Shown here: piece by piece, positions 1-9,314 of the stretch
How positions within the stretch are numbered: the stretch's first letter is position 1
How the letters are laid out: each line of letters starts with the position of its first letter
Origin: CAZTDD01 sp964612675
GTDB lineage: Bacteria; Hinthialibacterota; Hinthialibacteria; Hinthialibacterales; JAKPRU01
Assembly: GCA_964612675.1 (NCBI GenBank)
Contig: CAZTDD010000003.1
Span: 1 to 64,000 of the forward strand
Direction: 5' to 3'
DNA length: 64,000 nucleotides
Program-made: the position numbers and the translations under genes
Notes under the pieces: model-generated
The model's database searches: none
Seen by the model: the letters and a program-made list of their open reading frames with translations, nothing else
Told to the model about the DNA's origin: nothing

Positions 1-13
1 GATACAGAGGGGG

Positions 14-3010
14 TTGAATACCTCTCTATCGTTACCTCTCGCGGCTTTTTGCGGTTCCATCAAGACTGACGGTTCGGCAAAAAGTCGGCCGCCGGCATTA
101 GAAGTTCCCCTCTCCCGCCGGGAGAGGGTTAGGGTGAGGGGCGATTCTTGGACTTTTTACCGCCCCATCAAGACTAGCGAGGGTTCGAGTGGGGTTGACA
201 CAAAGACGCGATTCTTTGCCGGGCTGGCAAGACTGGGAATTCTCATTCTCCTGCTCTGTCTCGCTCCCTCTCTCTCGTGGAGCGAGACTTGGGGCCAGAT
301 GATGTACCCCGGTGAAATCAAATGTGTGGTGCCGACAGACCGGTACGTCTGGATCGGCGGTGAAAACGGTGCGATTCGATTCGACACTGAAACGAATCTT
401 TCTCTCCATTTTCAGGAGGAGATCAACCAACGCGGCGAGTCGCTGGCTCTGGCGGGGAAGATCGTCAAAGATATTGCTGTGGACGCACATGGTCGGGTCT
501 GGTTTGCCTGCTGGAACAAGATTACCGTCGACGGCGGCGCCGGTATATCGGTATTCGATGGTGTGGGGTGGCAGACCTTCACCAAAGAAGACGGCCTCGC
601 GGGGAACGACACCCTCTGTATCTCGGTCGATACCATGGGCCGTGTCTGGGTCGGCACAACCCAAGGGCTTAGCGTCTACGATAAGGGAAACTGGACAACG
701 TTCACCACCTCCGACGGTCTTTCGCGCAATGACCCGGTCGAACTCTATATGGACCATCTGGGGAGAATGTGGTGTGGGTTCTGGAAAGGGGTCAATGTCT
801 ACTATCGCGACGAATGGTGGCGATGGGAGCGCGAAAGTGTCGATTATGTTTACGGTATCGTTCAGGACAACGACGACAAGATTTATTGCTCAACCAAAGG
901 CGGATTTGCCGTCTATGACGGCGAGAAATGGGAACGAATCCTCAATCACGGTGATCTGCGCAAACGCTTGATGTCTTCTGTCGAGGTCGACAAGGATGGA
1001 AACATTTGGTGTGCCTGGGGTGGTCTCGACAAAGGGGTCAGCCTATTCGACGGCGAGAATTGGGCGCGCATAACCGAGGACAGCAGCAACGGCGGTTTGG
1101 CGAGCGATCAGATCGTCAAGATTGGTATCGACGATTTTGGGCGCATCTGGTTTGGCGCGAGGGAAGGCGAGGTTAGCGTTCTCATCCCCGATGGAGCTCC
1201 GGGGATCACACGGGAAGATACCAAAACCTCATTGTTCCGGACATATCAGAAGGCGCGCCGTTACACAAAGCGCAGCTACAAACGTCCTACCCGAGGCCTG
1301 TTGGCCGCCGCAGCTGCGAGACTGCGAGACAGCAACTCTTTGCCCTTCCTGCGTATGCCGGCGCTTTCGTCGATGAACGGGACTCATTTTGTCGAGTGGC
1401 GAGACGAGGAGACTGTGCCGGAGAAAGACCGGCCCGTCGACGGCTTGATTTGGGAAGAGGCCGAGAAAGAAAGCATGGATAGCCAACCTGTGCTTATTGC
1501 ACAGGCCGAGAGTGCGCCTGTCGCCGAGATCCAAATCCAGAATCCAGCTGGTCTCATGACGGCCACGAAAGAAGCGCCTTTCGCCATCGACAGTGTCAAA
1601 TTGGACATTCAGGGCGGTGTCGCTACGAGCAAGGAGATCGACAAGATCGAGGTCAACGGCTTCCAGGTTACAATGCCTCCAGGCATGAAATTCGGAAACC
1701 AAACCATGTACAACTTCTCCGGCTCGGTCATGGTGCCTGGAATCTCTGCCGTCCGGATTGAACTTTTCAAGGGCGAACAGTCCGTCTACGTCCAGGAATT
1801 CCCTGTGACAGTCCCGGCCAAGGAAGCCGAAAAATCCCCACCGGATTTGCACTTCATCGATCCTACGGTCCCGGAAGACGAGGTCATTGCCGCGCGCTCC
1901 GGAGAAAACCAGACGATCAAGATCCAACTAAGCGTCCAGCAGAAAGGAAGAGTCCGTGGCATCGCGACCGATGATACCGGAGTTAAAGAGGTAAAAGTCA
2001 ACGGTCAATCGGCGTTTATGCAGGACCCTGCTCCTTCGCAGCTCGATGAATACGGTTTGACCGGCACTGAGGGAGCAAAATACTTCGAGCATACCTTTGA
2101 CCTGGACACGGGTGAGAACTCTGTTTTGGTCGAGGCGACCGATTTATTCGGCAATATCGCTCCGTTTGCAATGAGTCTGTTTGTTCAGGAACTACTGAGC
2201 GATGCCACGTTCTACGAAAACAGCTGGGCCCTGATCGTCGGAATCGATCAATACACACATTGGACCCCGCTCACCAATGCCGGGAGAGACGCGAGGGGAA
2301 TGCGGGACTTGTTGAAGACCGTCTACAAAGTGCCCGACGACCACATCATTGAATGCTACGACAAAGAAGCCACAAAAGAGAACATCTTCAGTAAGTTCGT
2401 CGAAGTGAGTAAGGCAGGCGAATCCGATCGAGTGGTGATCTTTTACGCCGGTCACGGTCACACCCTCTCATCCCGCAAAGGCGACCAGGGGTTCCTGGTG
2501 CCCGTGGATGGTGCATTTGTTCCGGTGCAGGAACGGCCGACCCTGGACCAAATCGACACCTGGATCAGCATGGAGGACCTCTCGCGCCAACTGGGATTCT
2601 TCACCGCAAAACATGTGCTTCTTGTTGTCGACGCCTGTTACTCGGGGCTTTTGACCGCAAAGCGTGGCGCACGCCTGGAGACAGTCCAACAGGATCAAGT
2701 GACTGCCAGGTATCTCCAACTCGCGGAAGAGCCCGCTATCGAGGTCATCACGGCCGGAGGCAAGGATGAACAGGTGGCTGACGGCGGTTACAAGAACCAC
2801 AGCGTTTTCACAGGCTTTCTCATCCGCGGCCTGGAAACGGGAGAAGCCGACCTGACGAAAGACGGAGTTATCACTTCGATGGAACTTGGGACCTATGTCT
2901 GGCAGAACGTCCAAGCCCAAACCAACAACCAACAGCACCCGGCTTACTGCAAGCTGCCCGGTTATGAAGAAGAGAAAGGGACTGTGTTGTTTGCTGTCCC
3001 AGGCACATGA
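14..3010 (+). CDS. Secreted propeller-caspase protein (peptidase C14-like)
   Basis: A probably exported protein of up to 998 residues. After a hydrophobic signal segment (about residues 73-91) come two-component-regulator-type propeller repeats (about 95-400), recognisable by repeated 'DxxGRVWxGT' and 'DGLxxNDxxx' motifs. A linker with Ig-like character (about 520-730) follows, then a C-terminal caspase-like domain (about 735-990). The catalytic pair is present: His814 in YAGHGH and Cys875 in DACYSG. In this family such domains cleave proteins after basic or acidic residues; substrate and trigger are unknown here. The start is uncertain: the first ~60 codons overlap a dispersed repeat element, and the only in-frame alternative to ATG 14 before the signal peptide is GTG 134. 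The domain assignment is firm, the start weak, and the biological role unknown. Confidence 0.85.
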   Translation: MNTSLSLPLAAFCGSIKTDGSAKSRPPALEVPLSRRERVRVRGDSWTFYRPIKTSEGSSGVDTKTRFFAGLARLGILILLLCLAPSLSWSETWGQMMYPGEIKCVVPTDRYVWIGGENGAIRFDTETNLSLHFQEEINQRGESLALAGKIVKDIAVDAHGRVWFACWNKITVDGGAGISVFDGVGWQTFTKEDGLAGNDTLCISVDTMGRVWVGTTQGLSVYDKGNWTTFTTSDGLSRNDPVELYMDHLGRMWCGFWKGVNVYYRDEWWRWERESVDYVYGIVQDNDDKIYCSTKGGFAVYDGEKWERILNHGDLRKRLMSSVEVDKDGNIWCAWGGLDKGVSLFDGENWARITEDSSNGGLASDQIVKIGIDDFGRIWFGAREGEVSVLIPDGAPGITREDTKTSLFRTYQKARRYTKRSYKRPTRGLLAAAAARLRDSNSLPFLRMPALSSMNGTHFVEWRDEETVPEKDRPVDGLIWEEAEKESMDSQPVLIAQAESAPVAEIQIQNPAGLMTATKEAPFAIDSVKLDIQGGVATSKEIDKIEVNGFQVTMPPGMKFGNQTMYNFSGSVMVPGISAVRIELFKGEQSVYVQEFPVTVPAKEAEKSPPDLHFIDPTVPEDEVIAARSGENQTIKIQLSVQQKGRVRGIATDDTGVKEVKVNGQSAFMQDPAPSQLDEYGLTGTEGAKYFEHTFDLDTGENSVLVEATDLFGNIAPFAMSLFVQELLSDATFYENSWALIVGIDQYTHWTPLTNAGRDARGMRDLLKTVYKVPDDHIIECYDKEATKENIFSKFVEVSKAGESDRVVIFYAGHGHTLSSRKGDQGFLVPVDGAFVPVQERPTLDQIDTWISMEDLSRQLGFFTAKHVLLVVDACYSGLLTAKRGARLETVQQDQVTARYLQLAEEPAIEVITAGGKDEQVADGGYKNHSVFTGFLIRGLETGEADLTKDGVITSMELGTYVWQNVQAQTNNQQHPAYCKLPGYEEEKGTVLFAVPGT
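57..175. repeat. Palindromic TIR element, copy D
   Basis: A degenerate member of the dispersed element family. Inverted ends GGTTCGGCAAAAAGTC (71-86) and GACTTTTTACCGCCC (151-165) enclose a GC-rich hairpin (about 112-140, CCCTCTCCCG/CGGGAGAGGG). The direct repeat CCATCAAGACT flanks it at 57-67 and 165-175, spaced 108 nt apart, a multiple of three. It lies in the extreme 5' part of the propeller-caspase reading frame, which makes that gene's start uncertain. Further similar sequence lies at 1-30 and 180-200. Confidence 0.6.
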
Positions 3011-3542
3011 GTTCGCCTCGATCCGGAGTCCCCGGTGAGTGTGTTGTATTTGTGAGCCGGGGTCGCTGGCATCCGGCCAGAAACCCATGTCAGTCTGGCA
3101 GAAACTTCCGTGAGGCCCATACGTTTTACCGGTGTAGGGCAATATCCATACTAATAAGAGCAGAGGAGAATAAGGCCAAGGCGGGGATGAAACTCGAATT
3201 CGCACTCTCCTCGAGGATCTTCAGGCGTCAAGATAGCGCATTAAGATAGCGCATTAAGTTGTTGACAACTGATGCCGATGACCTTAAATTAAGAACTTGT
3301 AGGCAGTAAAACAGGGCGAATTCGCAGCCGTTCTCGAAAAATGCAGGACCGACTCTCTTGGTAGAATTGATGAGGAGGGTCGAGTTGGTGTGGTGCTTGC
3401 TAAGAAAAATGCAAAGCACGGTTAAAGGTGGCTGGCCCGGTTTTCTTGCGCGAGTTCCGTTACGTACGCCGCGGAACAACGTTAAGCTGAAGTAATTCGA
3501 TGTCTTGTTGTGACCGGTACGGCGATAAACCGAGTCGATGTT
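3011..3542. other. Intergenic region with tandem repeat and promoter-like site
   Basis: I see no convincing gene in these 530 bases. They hold a perfect 2 x 13-bp tandem repeat (AAGATAGCGCATT, 3230-3255), followed at once by a sigma70-like promoter candidate. A short reading frame that overlaps the stop codon of the caspase gene (3007-3249) has no protein-like composition and is not called. Confidence 0.5.
3262..3290 (+). promoter_or_regulatory. Candidate sigma70-type promoter
   Basis: TTGACA (3262-3267), a 17-nt spacer and TAAATT (3285-3290) match a housekeeping promoter with a perfect -35 and a 4/6 -10 hexamer. It lies about 250 nt upstream of the lipoprotein gene at 3543, so it would give a long leader. 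It is supported by sequence match only. Confidence 0.35.
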
Positions 3543-3917
3543 ATGTTGAAACGCTTACCCCTGCTCTTGCTCCCTCTCTCTGTCTTGTTGATGTATGGGT
3601 GTACCTCGTCACCGACTTCAGCAGGGCTTCAGGGGAAGTTGACGCCTTTGAGCGGCGTTAGCCCCGAAGATACAAGAGCGTTGAACAAAAAACGGGAAAA
3701 TCGTCGCGAACTCGCCCGGAGTCTGTTGAATCAGGCCGAGGAACGCTCAAAAACCGTCCAGCCGAACATGTGGGGTCTGAATACTCCAACAGGGGAGCTT
3801 CCACCTCTGCAACAACCAATGGATATGCTTCGTGAGCCGTGGACTGTACTCCAAAAGGCCCTCGTACCCGCATCGAGTACACCGACCAGCAGTACGCCAA
3901 GCACGACCACTCCCTAG
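3543..3917 (+). CDS. Small hypothetical lipoprotein
   Basis: This 124-residue protein begins MLKRLPLLLLPL and has a lipobox-like LMYGC followed by Ser/Thr. That pattern predicts a type II signal peptide and lipid anchoring at the cysteine. The rest is hydrophilic and ends in a Ser/Thr/Pro-rich tail with repeated TPSTS-like units. Translation from an upstream codon at 3510 would put 11 polar residues before the signal peptide, so ATG 3543 is preferred. The gene is convergent with the TPR gene on the other strand, 10 nt away. I recognise no family; a structural or surface role would be a guess. Confidence 0.65.
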   Translation: MLKRLPLLLLPLSVLLMYGCTSSPTSAGLQGKLTPLSGVSPEDTRALNKKRENRRELARSLLNQAEERSKTVQPNMWGLNTPTGELPPLQQPMDMLREPWTVLQKALVPASSTPTSSTPSTTTP

Positions 3918-3927
3918 AGTCCCTCAA

Positions 3928-5613
3928 TCAGGCGGCTTGGTATCCGAGAGATACCGCCTTTTGCATGGCAGCGGATGCTTTCTGAGTTTCTCCCGATTTC
4001 AAATAGACCAGCCCCAGATGATGGTGTATTTCCCCGCCTTCAGCACCCAGTTCGACGGCACGTTCCAGCTTCGAGAGCGCGTCGCTCAGCTCACTTGTTT
4101 CTCGTAACGCGATCCCCAATCCCAAATGGGCTTCAGCCGAGGTGTCGTCGATCTCGATGGCTTTTCGGTAGTGAGACACAGCCTCAGAAAACTCGCCTCC
4201 TTGTCGCGCCAGATTCCCGAGGCGCAGCAATGCGAGGAACCGCTGGGGATCGATTTGGAGGACCCGCTGATACGCTTTCTTGGCTTCGTCGAGTTCTCTT
4301 GCCTGCCAGAAATGTCTTCCAAGAGAATCCCAGACCTCCACGTTATCCGGGAGCCGCTCTGCCATATTTTGTAAGGTCTCTCTGGCCCTGAGCTGCCGGT
4401 CCGTCGTGTCGCATGCCTCTGCGAACGCAACCGCCACTTCGGGATTCTCCGGACGAGTGGCGTGAAGTTCCGACAGACGCTCATACGCTTCATCGCAACG
4501 GCCCGCGTGGATCAGGCAGCGGCTGTATCTTACGTGCATTCCAACGTCTTCCGACTTCAACTCCAGAGCGCTACGGTACACATCCAGCGCGTCTTGGTAT
4601 CGCTCCACCTTTTCAAGAAAACCACCCAGAGCGAGAAGTACTGGGACTGAGTCCTCTTCCCGAACAAATCGACTCAACACTTTGATGGCGGATTCAAGTT
4701 GACCGCACCCCTCGTACGCATCGGCGAGAAGGAGCAAGAGTTCTTCGTCACCGCGATCCAATTGGTGGGCCTCTTCGAGGACTTTGACCGCACCCGAATA
4801 ATCTCCCTGTTGGAGCAATTCCTGTCCCTGCGGAAGGAGTTCCGCTTTCCGACGCGCTCGACCCTCGGGTGTGTTTTCTCCGAGCTGTTTCTCGAATTTC
4901 CGTAAAACCTCCAACCGTTGCTGCAACCGAGCGTTTCGAAGGGATCGTTCGATGCTGACCTCGAAGCGAACGCGCGTCTGGGCTGAAAAATGGTCCAGAT
5001 GTTCGCTGATGAGTTTGCGAAGCTGATCCTCTTCTTTGTCGTCTTGCCGTGCTTGTTCGTCAATCCGATCCCATAGGTCCATCAGGCGCGCGGCGGTGTC
5101 CACGAGCTCATCGCGAAGATTGGAGGTGTCATCGAGTAACCGCATCAGTTTCTCGGCCGTTGCTCGGTCGTGCCCCAGCGTTTCCTGAATCGCCTCCACG
5201 CTGTATTGGCCCGACATCAGTTTCCGCATCGGTCCGATTCGTTCTTCGACCCGCGCGAGGAGTTCCTTCTTGCGTGGAAATTCCTTCGCGAGTTCTTCAA
5301 ACTCCTTTGTCATCTCAAGGGCTGCGTCGGAATAGCGATCCGTCTTTCGACCGATTTCGATCTCGCGGGTAGCCCCACGGATCATGTCGTGAACACGGTC
5401 TGCATGACCGTCACGAATCAGGCGAACATAATCGCCGGAGTCGATCTTGCTTTTCAACGTCTGGACGGCTTTCGAGCCATGACGGGGTTTTCGTTGCTCG
5501 TCGGACGGGCTTTGGGAGGCTCCACTATCGCCGCCTTCTTCTTTTGCCTTACGGCGTCGTTCGGATTCCGCCTGAAGTATGGAAAGATGTTCTTTGACGG
5601 AGTTGTCGTTCAT
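3928..5613 (-). CDS. TPR-repeat protein
   Basis: A soluble protein of 561 residues. It has a charged N-terminal part with predicted helical, coiled-coil-like sequence (about 1-255), then a long series of tetratricopeptide repeats running to the C-terminus (about 260-561). Typical TPR spacing is visible, for example ALLRLGNLARQGGEFSEAVSHY and AHLGLGIALRETSELSDAL. TPR arrays act as protein-interaction scaffolds, and the partner is unknown. Start choice: an upstream codon at 5688 adds 25 residues of low-complexity sequence, so the internal ATG at 5613 (MNDNSVKEH) is preferred; neither has a strong ribosome site. No signal peptide is seen, so it is likely cytoplasmic. Confidence 0.8.
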   Translation of the reverse strand: MNDNSVKEHLSILQAESERRRKAKEEGGDSGASQSPSDEQRKPRHGSKAVQTLKSKIDSGDYVRLIRDGHADRVHDMIRGATREIEIGRKTDRYSDAALEMTKEFEELAKEFPRKKELLARVEERIGPMRKLMSGQYSVEAIQETLGHDRATAEKLMRLLDDTSNLRDELVDTAARLMDLWDRIDEQARQDDKEEDQLRKLISEHLDHFSAQTRVRFEVSIERSLRNARLQQRLEVLRKFEKQLGENTPEGRARRKAELLPQGQELLQQGDYSGAVKVLEEAHQLDRGDEELLLLLADAYEGCGQLESAIKVLSRFVREEDSVPVLLALGGFLEKVERYQDALDVYRSALELKSEDVGMHVRYSRCLIHAGRCDEAYERLSELHATRPENPEVAVAFAEACDTTDRQLRARETLQNMAERLPDNVEVWDSLGRHFWQARELDEAKKAYQRVLQIDPQRFLALLRLGNLARQGGEFSEAVSHYRKAIEIDDTSAEAHLGLGIALRETSELSDALSKLERAVELGAEGGEIHHHLGLVYLKSGETQKASAAMQKAVSLGYQAA

Positions 5614-5783
5614 AATCGCAACTCGACCCGCAGGAGATCCGGTATAGGGGTATAGAGCCCTCGTTGCTTCCGGGATAGGAGATATCATCTCAGATCCCGA
5701 TACCCTTAGTCAAACCTGACCGGAGAAACCTCCTTTGGCATCTGGTAGACTGGGAAATCCAATGGGGACAAAGGAGTCTGTCG

Positions 5784-6845
5784 GTGTCGGAAAATAGGCC
5801 CGATGTGGCTGTCATAATACCGGTTTACCGAGGCGCGGGCATTATCTCGCGATGTCTCGATAAAGTAACCGGCCAACAGTCGAATCGTTCTATAGAGGTT
5901 ATTGTGGTGGATGACGGTTCGGAGGACGGTACCGCGCAGACTGTCTCGGAATGGGTGCGCGAATTCGAAAACAACCATCCCGAGTCGGCGGTCACGGTTC
6001 AGCTCCTTCGACAGGAGCATAAGGGTCCCTCCGCCGCCCGGAATCTCGGTGCGGCAAAAACCCGGGCGGAGATCCTATTGTTTACGGATGCCGATTGTGA
6101 GCCCACGCCCGATTGGGTGGAGGCCATGACAAAGCCCTTCGACGATCCCTCCGTTTGTGGAACGAAAGGGGCTTATGAGACGGGACAAAGGGAATGGGTG
6201 GCCCGCCTCGTTCAGGTCGAATATGAAGAGAAATACGAGCGAATGAAAGCATTCGATTCCATCGACTTCATCGATACATACTCCGCGGCCTTCCGTCGGG
6301 AGCTTTTTCTCTCGTTAGGAGGATTCGATGAATCGTTTCCCACCGCATCGGTGGAAGACCAGGAGTTTTCATTCCGTATGGCCGAGCAAGGTTGCAGAAT
6401 GTGCTTTGTTCCGACTGCAACGGTGTTTCATCATCATGCTACCTCTCTCCGTACTTACGCGAAGAAGAAATTCCGAATCGCCTATTACAAGTCGTACCTA
6501 CTCGTTCGTCATCCCGACCGAGTGCGCGGGGATACCCATACACCGCCAACCCTGGTTTACCAGATCCCGCTGACCTATCTTCTTCCGGTTCTTCTTGCCG
6601 CTGCTTTCTGGTGGCCCGCCGCGAAATGGTTCTTCGCCGGATCGGCGCTGTTGGACCTTGTGTGTATGAGCGGTACGCTTACCGTTTGCCGGAGTCGAGA
6701 GCCGGCTCTCGTTCCGCTCGTACCGATTTTACTCTTCGCACGGTCTCTCGCGTTGGGGGCGGGACTTCTCTGTGGAACACTGCGCTTCCGGTTGCCGATA
6801 ATGAAAACACGTACGGATAGGTCGCGAAATGACAAGAATAAGTGA
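5784..6845 (+). CDS. Family 2 glycosyltransferase, membrane-anchored
   Basis: The N-terminal GT-A domain has the family 2 signature VIIPVYRG (10-17), VVDDGS (41-46), the metal-binding TDADCEP (about 101-107) and the EDQEF catalytic-base motif (191-195). Two or three hydrophobic segments (about 259-331) anchor the C-terminus. It likely transfers a nucleotide-activated sugar onto a lipid-linked precursor at the inner face of the membrane. It starts with GTG, preceded by AAGGAG seven bases upstream. It overlaps the next gene by 17 nt and leads a run of envelope-glycan genes. The acceptor sugar cannot be read from sequence. Confidence 0.9.
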   Translation: MSENRPDVAVIIPVYRGAGIISRCLDKVTGQQSNRSIEVIVVDDGSEDGTAQTVSEWVREFENNHPESAVTVQLLRQEHKGPSAARNLGAAKTRAEILLFTDADCEPTPDWVEAMTKPFDDPSVCGTKGAYETGQREWVARLVQVEYEEKYERMKAFDSIDFIDTYSAAFRRELFLSLGGFDESFPTASVEDQEFSFRMAEQGCRMCFVPTATVFHHHATSLRTYAKKKFRIAYYKSYLLVRHPDRVRGDTHTPPTLVYQIPLTYLLPVLLAAAFWWPAAKWFFAGSALLDLVCMSGTLTVCRSREPALVPLVPILLFARSLALGAGLLCGTLRFRLPIMKTRTDRSRNDKNK

Positions 6846-8214
6846 ACGCATCTTATTGGTGACAGATGCCTTACTTGTTGCGATCTGTTTTCTGGGATCG
6901 TACCTCATTCGTTTCTGGTCCGGCTGGTTCAGTACACACAATTGGACCCGGGAGGAACACTATCTTATTGCCCTCCCCGTGTTCTCGGTTATGTACCTCG
7001 CGAGTTTGTGGTTCTTCGGCGGTTACGAGACGCGGCGTCCCACAAGTCCTGTCGGCCAAGGCTTTGTGAGTCTGCGTGCTGCTGCCCTGGCCTCACTGAC
7101 CTTTCTTTCGTTGGTTTTCTGGTATCGTTTCTTCTCTTTTTCCCGTGTGGTCATGGTACTCAACGGCGTGTCGTTGGTTCTCTTCTCCGCAGTCTTTCGG
7201 TGGGGTGTTCTCAAACTGATCTCGCATCTCCGGATACACGGTTTCGATCTTGCAAATGCTTTGGTCATTACGGTAAACGGAAAAAACGACCACATCAAAA
7301 CCGTTCTCGACTGTCATCCGGAACGAGGGTACCGCGTTGAACGGACAATTCCTTTATCGGCGATTCGTCATCGCGATTCCTCGGTGGGCTCCGCGTTCTA
7401 TTCACTTCTGGATAAGTACCGTATCCAAGACTTGTTCATTGATGTCGGGTCTGAAGAAAAAGAACAGGCTACAGAGATTATCGATCAATGTCGGCAAGAA
7501 CCGGTCAGGGTTCATTTTGCCCCGGAACTGTACTCGGAAATTCGTTCGCATCCTCGCTGGCGTGTTGTGGACGAAGGCGACTGGTTTACCCTGGAGCGAA
7601 GCTCTTGGGATCGGCTCTCGCACGAGATCAAGCGGACGATGGACATTCTAATCGCCGCATTCGTATTGATCGTCACAGCGCCGCTGATGGCGTTGATCGC
7701 CCTCGGTATCCGCTTGACAAGTCCAGGCCCGGTCATCTTCAGACAACGTCGTGCGGGTCTTAACGGTCGACCGTTTACAATTTACAAATTCAGGTCGATG
7801 GTCGAGGAAGCGGAAAGCAGACTGGACGAGATCATTGACGTGGATGCACTTCTCGAACCGGTCTTCAAACCGGAAAACGATCCGAGGGTTACCAGGTTCG
7901 GCAAATGGATACGGCGCTTCAGTCTGGACGAACTGCCTCAGTTTTGGAATGTCTTGCACGGCGAGATGAGTCTTGTCGGTCCCCGGCCGGAGCAGCTCTG
8001 GGTAGTCGAACGGTATGATGAGGCGACACGGGCGCGGCTGCGTGTAAAACCCGGACTCACGGGCTATCAGCAGATTCGGTGCCGGGGACTTGAAGACATG
8101 GCTGTACGCCTAAGTCATGATCTCTACTACATTGACAATCAGTCCATTTTCTTCGATTTATACATCATTCTTCAGACTCTTTTGGTAGTCATTTCGGGAA
8201 GAGGCAGGATTTGA
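6829..8214 (+). CDS. Polyprenyl-phosphate sugar-1-phosphate transferase (WcaJ/EpsZ type)
   Basis: A 461-residue protein with four N-terminal membrane spans (within about 8-130), a Rossmann-like CoA-binding-type middle domain (about 140-240) and a C-terminal bacterial sugar transferase domain (268-461). Its signatures are KFRSM (320-324), DELPQ (367-371) and VGPRP (383-387). The family starts repeat-unit synthesis of exopolysaccharide or O-antigen by moving a hexose-1-phosphate from a UDP-sugar to undecaprenyl phosphate. It overlaps its neighbours by 17 nt upstream and 4 nt downstream, so it is translationally coupled with GT2 and GT9. The sugar specificity is unknown. Confidence 0.93.
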   Translation: MTRISERILLVTDALLVAICFLGSYLIRFWSGWFSTHNWTREEHYLIALPVFSVMYLASLWFFGGYETRRPTSPVGQGFVSLRAAALASLTFLSLVFWYRFFSFSRVVMVLNGVSLVLFSAVFRWGVLKLISHLRIHGFDLANALVITVNGKNDHIKTVLDCHPERGYRVERTIPLSAIRHRDSSVGSAFYSLLDKYRIQDLFIDVGSEEKEQATEIIDQCRQEPVRVHFAPELYSEIRSHPRWRVVDEGDWFTLERSSWDRLSHEIKRTMDILIAAFVLIVTAPLMALIALGIRLTSPGPVIFRQRRAGLNGRPFTIYKFRSMVEEAESRLDEIIDVDALLEPVFKPENDPRVTRFGKWIRRFSLDELPQFWNVLHGEMSLVGPRPEQLWVVERYDEATRARLRVKPGLTGYQQIRCRGLEDMAVRLSHDLYYIDNQSIFFDLYIILQTLLVVISGRGRI

Positions 8215-9260
8215 GTTTACAGACACCGATAGACCGTATCCTGATCATTCGGCTCTCACATGTCGGCGACGTGATCCACGCGTTGCCGTTGCTTCATGCT
8301 TTGCGGTCGGCCTATCCGGAGGCCCACATCAGCTGGCTCGCAGAGGATACTGTTTCTCCGCTCCTGTTCAATCTCGATGAGTTGGATGAGCCGATCGTAC
8401 TTCCGCGCAGGCAGCTGCGCAGCTCTTTCGCCGGGGCTTTGAGATCCCTCTACAGGTTACTCAGCAGGCTGCGATCCCGACGTTTTGAAGCCGTTATCGA
8501 TGTGCAAAGCCTGACAAAAAGCGCCATTTGGGGCTGGTTGTCGGGGGCCACCACTCGAATCGGCTTCCCGGCCCCCGTCGGGCGCGAATTGGCTCCCTGG
8601 CTCAACAACGTACCCGTTCCACAAACGCCTGAGATCAAACATGTTGTCGACCTGAATATGAGCCTTCTAGGGCCGCTTGGTGTTGCGCCTACGATGGTCC
8701 GTTTCGATCTACCGGTTTGCGAACATGCCCGCCTGAAAGTTTCAAAATGGCTGGCTGAAGCGAGCCCCGACCGGCCGCCGGTTCTGATATCCCCTGGGGC
8801 CGGATGGGAGACAAAACGCTGGCCCGCTGAGCGGTTCGGCGCTCTCGCCGACCGAATCGCTGGCGACATGGCCCTGCCGGTTTTCATCGTTTGGGGGCCC
8901 GGTGAAGAGGATCTCTGTGATCGAGTTCTGCAGAACAGCCAATCTTCCAACGTTAGCGCGGCACCGCCAACTGATCTCCTTGAAATGACTGAACTTATAC
9001 GGATGTCGCGACTTGTGGTGACGAATGACACGGGACCTCTTCATATCGCAGTTGCTGTCGGTGTGCCGACGGTTTCGATCTGGGGACCTACCGACCCGGA
9101 ACGAAACGGTCCGTATGGTCCCGGACACAAGGTGATTCTAACCGGAGCCCCCTGTCGTATGTGTTGGAAAACCTCCTGCCCGGCACAGAATAGCCTGATT
9201 TGTATGGAGCAGATCTCAGTCGAAGAAGTCTGGACCGCTGTTCGAGAAGTTCTCTCATGA
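8211..9260 (+). CDS. Family 9 glycosyltransferase (heptosyltransferase-like)
   Basis: A 349-residue GT-B protein. It opens with IDRILIIRLSHVGDVIHALPLL, the nucleotide-sugar heptosyltransferase N-terminal signature, and has the GT9 C-terminal motif VTNDTGPLHIAVAVGVPTVSIWGPTDP. GT9 enzymes add ADP-heptose, or related sugars, to the LPS inner core in the cytoplasm. The start is TTG, whose last two bases are shared with the stop codon of the previous gene (TTGA overlap), showing translational coupling. The family is sure; heptose as the substrate is an inference, because GT9 members also act on other sugars. Confidence 0.9.
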   Translation: MSLQTPIDRILIIRLSHVGDVIHALPLLHALRSAYPEAHISWLAEDTVSPLLFNLDELDEPIVLPRRQLRSSFAGALRSLYRLLSRLRSRRFEAVIDVQSLTKSAIWGWLSGATTRIGFPAPVGRELAPWLNNVPVPQTPEIKHVVDLNMSLLGPLGVAPTMVRFDLPVCEHARLKVSKWLAEASPDRPPVLISPGAGWETKRWPAERFGALADRIAGDMALPVFIVWGPGEEDLCDRVLQNSQSSNVSAAPPTDLLEMTELIRMSRLVVTNDTGPLHIAVAVGVPTVSIWGPTDPERNGPYGPGHKVILTGAPCRMCWKTSCPAQNSLICMEQISVEEVWTAVREVLS

Positions 9261-9314
9261 CTTCTCGGATGACTGTATCGTTGGATAGAATCGGATACCG
9301 GGACCACTGAGCTT

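Noticed and set aside
3007..3249. 80-codon frame overlapping the caspase stop by ATGA
   Set aside because: The composition is Arg/Pro/Ser-rich without helix or strand pattern, and the frame runs through a tandem repeat; it looks non-coding.
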